Below, piece after piece: positions 6,728 to 11,613 of a stretch of 11,613 nucleotides of DNA. The notes beneath the pieces were generated by a model. That model was given only the letters and a program-made list of their open reading frames with translations. It was not told the origin of the DNA and did no database searches. The position numbers were made by a program, and so were the translations under genes. Within the stretch, counting starts at the first letter, position 1, and every line of letters begins with the position of its first letter. Location: NCBI GenBank assembly GCA_026390245.1, contig JAPLGI010000133.1, positions 1-11,613 of the forward strand, in the 5' to 3' direction. This DNA is from Caldisericota bacterium. Lineage in GTDB: Bacteria > Caldisericota > Caldisericia > Cryosericales > Cryosericaceae.

Positions 6728-7939
6728 CTATTCCGGTTTTTTCGCACGAAGCGATTTCAAGTACCCAATGATCACGTGCTCATATCCGGCCCCAGTGGGC
6801 AAGTACACAGCCCGGTCATGCACCTCGTCGGGAAAGTACTCCTGAGCAACCCAGTTCCCGGGGAAACTGTGTGGATACTTGTACAGTGCCTGTCCAGTAC
6901 GGCTGTTCTTAAGCTGAATGGGCGTGTCGACGTTCTTCGTCTGCTGGGCAAGGTCCCGGGCACGGCGCATCGCCCCCAGCACCGAATTGTTCTTGGGGCT
7001 CCCAGCAAGATAGATGACGACCTCTGTCAAGTTCAGCATCGCTTCAGGCAACCCAACAGCATGCACTGCATCATATGCGGCCGTAGCCATCACAATAGCA
7101 AAGGGATTCGCCAGGCCGACATCTTCGGCCGCAAAGATGATCATGCGCCGAGCGACGAACAGAGGATCGTCTCCTGCATCGATCATCCGCGCCAGGTAGT
7201 ACAGTGCGGCATCTGGATCGGAGCCACGCATGGACTTGATGAATGCCGAGGCAAGGTCATAGTGTTCCTGCTCAAAGTTCTTGGCTACCGGGACTTCCTT
7301 GAGTAGTTCACTGAGGTCGGCTCCCTCTATCAGACTGCCTGACTGGTATAGCCATACAAGCGCATTGACAGCGACGCGTGCATCCCCGGAACTGAACGCG
7401 GCCACGCGATTCAGCACGGTCCCGCTCACCTGTATGCCCGCCTTCTCACACCCCTTAGTGAGGACACGAGTGATCTCGGCGGTAGTCAGCGGCGAAAACC
7501 GCAGCATGAAAATCCTCGAACGCAGCGCAGGCGACAGTGCGGCATATGGACTCTCTGTCGTCAGACCGACGAACGTCATCAGCCGGTTCTCCAGCATCGG
7601 CAGAAGGAAGTCCTGCTGAATCCGGTTGAATCGGTGAACTTCGTCCACAACCAGAAGGAAGGGACGGCCAACGTGGCGAGCCACAACTTGACGCAGCTCA
7701 GGCAAGCCAGCTGAGACGGCCGTCACGTATTCCATCTCTTCGCCCAGGTCTTTGGCCACAAGCCGTGCAAACGTCGTCTTTCCACACCCCGGAGGACCCC
7801 AGATGATCGCGCTAAACGGCACGTGATCGCTGACGAACTTGCGAAGCGGTGTGCCCGGACCTGCGATGGCTGCTTGGCCCACGAACTCGTCCAGACTCGA
7901 AGGCTCGAACCCCTGCAATATGCGTTGTGTGTCTTCCAT
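6728..7939 (-). CDS. rarA: Replication-associated recombination protein A (RarA/MgsA), AAA+ ATPase
   Basis: The family acts at stalled replication forks and resembles clamp-loader subunits. From ATG 7939 (403 aa): LDEFVGQ near residue 16, Walker A GPPGCGKT (48-55), Walker B LLVVDEVHRFN (about 95-105), sensor 1 GLTTESPYAALSPALRSR (about 125-142, with the arginine-finger segment ALRSR), then the lid domain with SSGDARVAVNAL. The C-terminal tetramerisation part includes FIKSMRGSDPDAALYYLARM, DPLFVARRMIIFAAEDVGLANP and YKYPHSFPG, all hallmark RarA stretches. An in-frame TTG two codons upstream (7945) is possible. I prefer the ATG because neither start has a Shine-Dalgarno site and a TATAAC box ends 7 nt before the ATG, suggesting a leaderless message. 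The gene leads a tight pair with alaX. Confidence 0.93.
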   Translation of the reverse strand: MEDTQRILQGFEPSSLDEFVGQAAIAGPGTPLRKFVSDHVPFSAIIWGPPGCGKTTFARLVAKDLGEEMEYVTAVSAGLPELRQVVARHVGRPFLLVVDEVHRFNRIQQDFLLPMLENRLMTFVGLTTESPYAALSPALRSRIFMLRFSPLTTAEITRVLTKGCEKAGIQVSGTVLNRVAAFSSGDARVAVNALVWLYQSGSLIEGADLSELLKEVPVAKNFEQEHYDLASAFIKSMRGSDPDAALYYLARMIDAGDDPLFVARRMIIFAAEDVGLANPFAIVMATAAYDAVHAVGLPEAMLNLTEVVIYLAGSPKNNSVLGAMRRARDLAQQTKNVDTPIQLKNSRTGQALYKYPHSFPGNWVAQEYFPDEVHDRAVYLPTGAGYEHVIIGYLKSLRAKKPE

Positions 7940-7946
7940 GGACAAG

Positions 7947-7970
7947 GTTATAGCACCGCAGTGCAGTCAA
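7947..7970 (-). promoter_or_regulatory. Candidate extended -10 promoter for rarA (leaderless start)
   Basis: On the minus strand, TATAAC (complement of 7947-7952) is preceded by TGC, giving the extended -10 motif TGnTATAAC. A TTGACT (complement of 7965-7970) lies upstream, but the spacer is only 12 nt, so it may not act as a normal -35. The -10 ends 7 nt before the rarA ATG, which puts the transcript start at or one base before the start codon. No ribosome-binding site lies between them. Confidence 0.4.
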
Positions 7971-7979
7971 CGCAACGCG

Positions 7980-7996
7980 GACGCGCGGGCCGCGTC
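7980..7996 (-). terminator. GC-rich hairpin at the end of the DUF59 gene
   Basis: GACGCG (7980-7985), CGGGC loop and CGCGTC (7991-7996) form a perfect 6-bp stem that overlaps the stop codon of the small minus-strand gene and precedes the rarA promoter candidate. There is no T-run, so it may be a weak or attenuating terminator, or simply RNA structure. Confidence 0.33.
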
Positions 7997-8288
7997 AAGC
8001 GCTCTTGTAGTAAATTTCCGGATTGAGTGCGTCGACCACTCTTACGTTCTGGTATCCTTCCTTCTGCAACTCCTCAACAATCCGGTCGGAGATCTTGTCG
8101 ATGAGCGACCAGGCAATCGCCTTGCAGAACGAGCACGCCGGAGTGCTGCTCATGAAGCTCATCCATATCTCCGTAACGAGTTCATTGGCGGTGTAGCCAT
8201 AGACAATTCCTTCAGTCACGATATCTACACCTGTTTCAGGGTCCACTACCCGTCTCAGGGTCTCCATGACTCTGTCTGTCTCACTCAT
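7995..8288 (-). CDS. DUF59/MIP18-family (SufT/PaaD-like) metal-sulfur cluster assembly protein
   Basis: This 97-residue protein has the DUF59/MIP18 pattern: VMETLRRVVDPETGVDIVTEGIVYGY (7-32) matches the family opening (V..L..V.DPE.G.DIV..G.VY). It is followed by a strand ending in the cysteine-bearing loop STPACSFC (48-55) and a helix IDKISDRIVEEL, then VRVVDALNPE. Family members help deliver or assemble Fe-S clusters. The usual loop reads T.PGCP; here it is PACSFC, giving a C52-x2-C55 pair. The ATG at 8288 has GGGAG 9 nt upstream. Downstream, 55 nt separates it from the rarA ATG, with a hairpin and a promoter candidate in between, so it may be transcribed separately. The specific client protein cannot be inferred. 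Confidence 0.82.
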   Translation of the reverse strand: MSETDRVMETLRRVVDPETGVDIVTEGIVYGYTANELVTEIWMSFMSSTPACSFCKAIAWSLIDKISDRIVEELQKEGYQNVRVVDALNPEIYYKSA

Positions 8289-8388
8289 GATTGCAGTCTC
8301 CCGAATTCCAGTCCGGACTTCAATCAGCCCTGGATACGCCGTCCTTGTCGATCGCCTGTCGTACCATCATGCATTGAAGCGAACCGAA

Positions 8389-8417
8389 CTGGCAACTCCA
8401 CTTTTTTGCAGTATAAT
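8389..8417 (+). promoter_or_regulatory. Sigma70-like promoter of lgt
   Basis: CTGGCA (8389-8394, 4/6 to TTGACA), an exact 17-nt spacer and a perfect TATAAT (8412-8417). The predicted start near 8424 gives a 33-nt leader carrying AAAGGAG before the lgt ATG. Confidence 0.7.
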
Positions 8418-8456
8418 TCCGATATTGCAGGCTCACAAGCCAACAAAGGAGAACTG

Positions 8457-9293
8457 ATGCACCCCATAGCTCTTGTCATTGGAAGCCTCACCATTCGCTG
8501 GTATGGTGTAATGATCGCCGTAGCAATCGCCATCAGTATCACCGTCGTGTACATTGACTCACGACGTCTGGGAATCAACACCGATGATGTCCTGGATCTG
8601 GCCATCGTTGCCGTTATCGGAGGCATTCTCGGCGCTCGCATCGGCTGGATTCTGACGTCTCCCGACGTCCTGTGGTATCTCTCTCATCCCCTCCGCATCC
8701 TTGCCATCTGGGAAGGAGGCCTCTCCTATTTTGGAGGCATCCTCGGCGGTGTTCTCGCTGCCTACTTCATGGTTCGGCGTCGGCGAATGGGATTCTGGCG
8801 GATGGCAGATATCGTGGCGCCCTTGCTTGCTCTGTCCTTCGGCATCGGCAAGATCGGATGCTGGCTCAACGGCTGCTGTGGTGGTACCGCTACGACATCC
8901 TGGCTGGGTGTCATCTTCACGAACCCGCTATCTGAGTGTGATCTGCTCAATCAGAGGATCTGGCCAGCTCAACTATTCAATTCCGCTTCCGGGTTTCTCG
9001 CGTTCGCCGTTCTGTTCTGGGTCGTGCGCAAGCGCAAGCGCTTCGATGGCCAGGTCTTCATCTGGTATCTGTACCTCTATGGCGCTACCAGCTTTATCGT
9101 CGAGTTTTTCCGCTATATTCCTGTTCACGTCGCCGGCCTGACCCCAAACCAATGGACGGACGTCACGATCATCGCAGCAGGAATCGTCGCCTCATTGATC
9201 CTCAGACGCCGGGCTGGGGCTAATCCCGTACCTTCTCAGCAGCCGGAAACACTCGATGATACAATTCGGGACACTGGACAGTCTGACGTTTGA
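8457..9293 (+). CDS. lgt: Prolipoprotein diacylglyceryl transferase
   Basis: This 278-residue polytopic membrane enzyme moves diacylglycerol from phosphatidylglycerol onto the lipobox cysteine of prolipoproteins. About seven hydrophobic segments are visible. Family motifs are IRWYG (13-17), GGILGARIGW (55-64), WEGGLSYFGGILGG (85-98), the signature GIGKIGCWLNGCCGG (129-143), YGATSFIVEFFR (208-219) and QW in TPNQW. The start is ATG 8457 with AAAGGAG 6 nt upstream. The open frame extends several hundred bases further 5', but that part overlaps the opposite-strand rarA and DUF59 genes and has no Lgt homology. Unusual points: F92 where E. coli has the HGG histidine, K132 at the signature arginine (R143 in E. 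coli), and S212 where the YGxxRFxxE arginine (R239 in E. coli) is expected. N138 of the signature, E216 and R219 are kept. rnj starts 50 nt downstream. Confidence 0.92.
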   Translation: MHPIALVIGSLTIRWYGVMIAVAIAISITVVYIDSRRLGINTDDVLDLAIVAVIGGILGARIGWILTSPDVLWYLSHPLRILAIWEGGLSYFGGILGGVLAAYFMVRRRRMGFWRMADIVAPLLALSFGIGKIGCWLNGCCGGTATTSWLGVIFTNPLSECDLLNQRIWPAQLFNSASGFLAFAVLFWVVRKRKRFDGQVFIWYLYLYGATSFIVEFFRYIPVHVAGLTPNQWTDVTIIAAGIVASLILRRRAGANPVPSQQPETLDDTIRDTGQSDV

Positions 9294-9315
9294 TACCCTC
9301 TCCACAATGTAATGC

Positions 9316-9343
9316 TTTTCAACGCTAACAAAGTGGCTACACT
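9316..9343 (+). promoter_or_regulatory. Candidate promoter directly abutting rnj (leaderless start)
   Basis: TTTTCA (9316-9321), a 16-nt spacer and TACACT (9338-9343) end immediately before ATG 9344. The seventh base after the -10 is A9350, the first base of the second in-frame ATG. No Shine-Dalgarno sequence precedes either ATG. The -10 matches consensus 4/6, so confidence is moderate at best. Confidence 0.4.
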
Positions 9344-11038
9344 ATGTCCATGACTAAAATACAATCGCAACACACTGAACGTACGACTCAACATCACGAC
9401 ATCATCCGCATCACTCCCCTTGGAGGTCTCGGGGAGATTGGCAAGAACATGACCGTTTATGAGGTCAATGACGATGCAGTAATTGTCGATGCTGGCTTCA
9501 AGTTCCCAGAATACGATATGCAGGGCATCGACTATGTCATTCCCAACATGGACTACCTGGACCAGATCAAGGACAAGGTCCGCGGAATCCTCATCACCCA
9601 TTCGCACATGGACCATATCGGTGCACTCGGCTACACACTGGAGCACGTCCGCGCACCGATCTATGCAAGCAAGTTCGCCCTCGGCATCATCGATGATGTC
9701 ATTCCGGGCCGCATGAAGCCATACGAAACCAGGGCGGTACAGGCGGGCGACCGCATCAAGATAGGCAACATGGACGTCGAGTTCGTCCGCGTTACCCATT
9801 CAGTCCCGGAGAGCATGGCAATTGCCATCCGCACGAGTGAGGGGATCATCCTTCACACGGGCGACTACAAGATCGACCAGACTCCTGTTGACGACAAACC
9901 CATTGATCTTCAGAAATTCAGCGCTTTGGGTCGCGAGGGGATACTCCTGCTTCTGTCCGATTCCACGAATGCGGAGGAATCCGGTTTCGCAGGTTCAGAA
10001 CGCGATCTTCGGTCTACGTTCGACAGCATAGTGCGCGAGTCCAGGGGACGCATCATCTTCAGCACGTTCTCCAGCAACATCCACCGGATTCAGCAGATCA
10101 TGGACGCCGTTGCTCCTCAGGGTCGCAAGATCTTTGTGGACGGCCGGAGCATCATCAGCTCCGTCAAGGTGGCACGCAAGGTCAAGATCATGGAAATACC
10201 CGAAAACGTCTTCGTACAGCAGGATGAGATGGGAAACGTGCCCAAGGATAAGATGCTGATCGTGACCACCGGAACGCAAGGCGAGCCCATGAGCGGCCTG
10301 TCACGTCTTGCTCGCGGTGAACACGACTTCGTGAAGATCACGAAAGGCGATACGGTCGTCTTGTCTGCAGATCCGATCCCGGGCAACGAGGAAATGGTGG
10401 CCCGTACGGTCGACAACTTGTTCCGCCGGGGCGCCAACGTCTTCTACCGCCGTGAGGACAAGGTACACGTGTCAGGCCATGGCGGTCAGGGGGACCTCAA
10501 GCTGATGCTCTCGCTGACTCGTCCCAAGTTCTTCGTGCCTATTCATGGAGAGTACCGTCATCTACTGTGGAACAAGCGTCTCGCCGAAAGTGTTGGTATC
10601 CCTGGCACACACGTCTTCATCCTGGAAAATGGCCAGTGCTTCACGGTAGACAGTGAGCACCTTACAACGCTCAAGCGTATACCAGCTGAAGGACTCTTGA
10701 TTGACGGCCTCGCGCTGGGCCTGCCCGACAGCCCCATCCTTACTGACCGTGCCCGCCTGGCCAAAGATGGCATCCTGGTCTCAGTCGTCAGCATCGACAG
10801 GATGACGGGAAAGATACTTGCCGGTCCGGAAATCGTGACGAAGGGCGTTGTGACTGATGATGACGCCATCCTGACGGACCTGACCCGCGAGATGAAAGCC
10901 TACATGGTGACCCATCGCAAACAAGATGTGCGCGCGACGCCGGATTTGCAGCTTGACTTACGCAAATTCGCGGCTAAATATATATACGACAAAACGCGCC
11001 GGCGGCCTATCGTCATCCCGGTCATACTGGAGCGTTAG
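9344..11038 (+). CDS. rnj: Ribonuclease J
   Basis: This 564-residue RNase J is a metallo-beta-lactamase/beta-CASP nuclease with endo- and 5'-3' exonuclease activity in mRNA turnover and RNA maturation. The lactamase half opens with RITPLGGLGEIGKN. It carries THSHMDHIG (H86, H88, D90, H91), THSVPES (H152), HTGDYKID (D174) and SDSTNA (205-210). The beta-CASP domain has IFSTFSSNIHRIQQI, TTGTQGEPMSGLSRLA and ADPIPGNEE. SGHGGQGD (H379) and VPIHGEYRHL (H401) complete the site. A C-terminal domain (about 450-564) matches family length. All metal-binding residues are present. Two in-frame ATGs, 9344 and 9350, lack a ribosome site; if the TACACT box works, 9350 is the true, leaderless start and the protein is two residues shorter. 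lgt lies just upstream and tRNA-Leu 15 nt downstream on the same strand. Confidence 0.95.
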   Translation: MSMTKIQSQHTERTTQHHDIIRITPLGGLGEIGKNMTVYEVNDDAVIVDAGFKFPEYDMQGIDYVIPNMDYLDQIKDKVRGILITHSHMDHIGALGYTLEHVRAPIYASKFALGIIDDVIPGRMKPYETRAVQAGDRIKIGNMDVEFVRVTHSVPESMAIAIRTSEGIILHTGDYKIDQTPVDDKPIDLQKFSALGREGILLLLSDSTNAEESGFAGSERDLRSTFDSIVRESRGRIIFSTFSSNIHRIQQIMDAVAPQGRKIFVDGRSIISSVKVARKVKIMEIPENVFVQQDEMGNVPKDKMLIVTTGTQGEPMSGLSRLARGEHDFVKITKGDTVVLSADPIPGNEEMVARTVDNLFRRGANVFYRREDKVHVSGHGGQGDLKLMLSLTRPKFFVPIHGEYRHLLWNKRLAESVGIPGTHVFILENGQCFTVDSEHLTTLKRIPAEGLLIDGLALGLPDSPILTDRARLAKDGILVSVVSIDRMTGKILAGPEIVTKGVVTDDDAILTDLTREMKAYMVTHRKQDVRATPDLQLDLRKFAAKYIYDKTRRRPIVIPVILER

Positions 11039-11053
11039 TCTCAAGCCCTTCAG

Positions 11054-11139
11054 GCGGGGGTGGCGAAATGGCAGACGCGCTAGGTTCAGGTCCTAGTGAT
11101 CGCAAGGTCGTGAGGGTTCAACTCCCTCTCCCCGCACCA
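11054..11139 (+). tRNA. tRNA-Leu (anticodon CAG), CCA encoded
   Basis: This is an 86-nt type II tRNA. The acceptor is GCGGGGG paired with TCCCCGC (one G-U) plus discriminator A and genomic CCA. The D stem is GCG/CGC with loop AAATGGCAGA. The anticodon stem is CTAGG/CCTAG with loop TTCAGGT, so the anticodon is CAG, reading CUG. The long variable arm GATC-GCAA-GGTC is typical of Leu, and the T arm is GAGGG-TTCAACT-CCCTC. It lies 15 nt after the rnj stop with no promoter visible between them, so co-transcription and processing is likely. Confidence 0.97.
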
Positions 11140-11165
11140 CTTGGCGAGAAGACATCCTGTTGCTT

Positions 11166-11185
11166 GCGCTGTTGAAGCGCTTCTT
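11166..11185 (+). terminator. Possible intrinsic terminator after tRNA-Leu
   Basis: GCGCT (11166-11170), GTTGA loop and AGCGC (11176-11180), then TTCTT. The stem is short but GC-rich, and a T-rich stretch follows directly, 27 nt after the tRNA. Confidence 0.45.
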
Positions 11186-11195
11186 AGACATTGAT

Positions 11196-11215
11196 GGCCC
11201 CGAGAGGGGCCCTTC
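11196..11215 (+). terminator. GNRA-capped GC hairpin, second terminator candidate
   Basis: GGCCCC (11196-11201), GAGA tetraloop and GGGGCC (11206-11211), followed by CTTCT. This is a very stable 6-bp stem with a GNRA loop but only a weak T-tract. It lies between the tRNA and the L,D-transpeptidase promoter and may act in tandem with the hairpin at 11166. Confidence 0.5.
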
Positions 11216-11240
11216 TGATTCACCTGTCGTTCTGGCATCG

Positions 11241-11268
11241 TTGCCATCTGACCAGTGCTGTCTATAAT
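11241..11268 (+). promoter_or_regulatory. Strong sigma70-like promoter of the L,D-transpeptidase gene
   Basis: TTGCCA (11241-11246, 5/6), a 16-nt spacer and a perfect TATAAT (11263-11268). The predicted start at about 11275 leaves only about 4 nt before the ATG, so the GGGAG at 11269-11273 would lie upstream of the transcript and could not serve as a ribosome site unless transcription begins earlier. Confidence 0.72.
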
Positions 11269-11278
11269 GGGAGTCACT

Positions 11279-11613
11279 ATGAGAGATTACCGTCGCTCGT
11301 TCTTCTTCTACATTGTAGTCCTCGCCGTGGCTCTTGCCGTCGTGGCCATACCGTCGGCCCGAGGCGCCACGGCCAGTGAGGTTCTTGTCGACAAATCATT
11401 CCACATCACGCTCCTGAGAACCGTAGGCGGCACTCTCGCATTCCCGGACGCGATCGGGACCACCGGCGAAAGCGCCACGCCCGTCGGCAGGTACAAGGTG
11501 ACTGAGAAGCAAGCCGACCCGGAATGGCACTGGGAAGGCAAGGTGTACGCCCCATACCTTCGTGACAAGACGAACGGCCTGGGGGTTCGCTGGATCGGCA
11601 TTTCGCTCCCTAC
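11279..11613 (+). CDS. Exported L,D-transpeptidase, YkuD family (partial, 3' end outside window)
   Basis: The frame is open from ATG 11279 to the right edge (111 codons). Residues 1-34 look like a signal peptide: RDYRR, a hydrophobic core FFFYIVVLAVALAVVAI, then ARGATAS. The YkuD domain starts at about 37 with VDKSFHITLLRTVGG, followed by GTTGESATPVGRYKV (the TPxGxF/Y motif) and YLRDKTNGLGVRWIGISLP, which matches the family stretch just before YGIHGT. The catalytic His and Cys motifs (HGT and SHGCxR) would lie beyond the edge. Members cross-link peptidoglycan or attach proteins to it outside the membrane. The ATG follows GGGAG at 5 nt, but the promoter geometry suggests a very short leader. 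Confidence 0.88.
   Translation, partial: MRDYRRSFFFYIVVLAVALAVVAIPSARGATASEVLVDKSFHITLLRTVGGTLAFPDAIGTTGESATPVGRYKVTEKQADPEWHWEGKVYAPYLRDKTNGLGVRWIGISLP

Noticed and set aside
7839..8456. Long N-terminal extension of Lgt upstream of 8457
   Set aside because: The extension overlaps rarA and the DUF59 gene on the other strand and lacks Lgt similarity. ATG 8457 has AAAGGAG and a TATAAT promoter at the right distance.
11086..11277. 63-codon minus-strand frame ending GERELNPHDLAITRT
   Set aside because: This is translation of the tRNA-Leu antisense strand; such GERELNPHD peptides are a well-known spurious product of tRNA loci.
1..11613. CRISPR array, IS element or phage genes
   Set aside because: No regularly spaced repeats, transposase motifs or terminal inverted repeats were seen.

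Overview
The window holds ordinary bacterial chromosomal DNA, GC-rich and gene-dense, with no mobile element, CRISPR array or phage gene that I can see. The SLH-type wall-anchoring segments, the clostridial-style N-terminal domain of a dihydropteroate synthase (DHPS)-like protein, RNase J and the monofunctional biotin ligase suggest a Firmicutes-like or deep-branching thermophile-related lineage (a Caldisericota/Thermotogota-type bacterium is possible). I cannot fix the phylum from sequence alone.

Layout, left to right. (1) 1-2549, minus: a large exported 5'-nucleotidase / cyclic-nucleotide phosphodiesterase with SLH-like segments, running off the left edge. (2) 2550-2669: a compact divergent promoter region with a mirror-symmetric ATTGTA/TACAAT pair. 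(3) 2670-4375, plus: a two-gene overlapping operon of a DHPS-like protein without recognisable catalytic motifs and a biotin-protein ligase. (4) 4391-5242, minus: a FolD-family protein with several conserved active-site residues replaced, converging on the biotin ligase. (5) 5529-8288, minus: an AlaX-type alanyl-tRNA editing protein, the AAA+ ATPase RarA and a small DUF59/MIP18-family protein. Transcription runs DUF59, rarA, alaX, then possibly folD. (6) 8457-11139, plus: lgt, RNase J and tRNA-Leu(CAG). (7) 11279 to the right edge, plus: an exported L,D-transpeptidase, cut by the window, behind a strong sigma70-like promoter.

Functional themes are cell envelope (lgt, L,D-transpeptidase, SLH nucleotidase), RNA and translation quality (RNase J, AlaX, tRNA-Leu), replication stress (RarA) and one-carbon/cofactor chemistry (FolD, DHPS-like, BirA).

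No obvious new multi-gene system is present. The points most worth a second look are: a FolD lacking the lysine and glutamine normally needed for cyclohydrolase chemistry; a DHPS-like protein that keeps its N-terminal domain but has lost the catalytic signatures; an Lgt with unusual residues at positions essential in E. coli; the overlapping divergent promoter; and at least two genes (rnj, rarA) that look leaderless.
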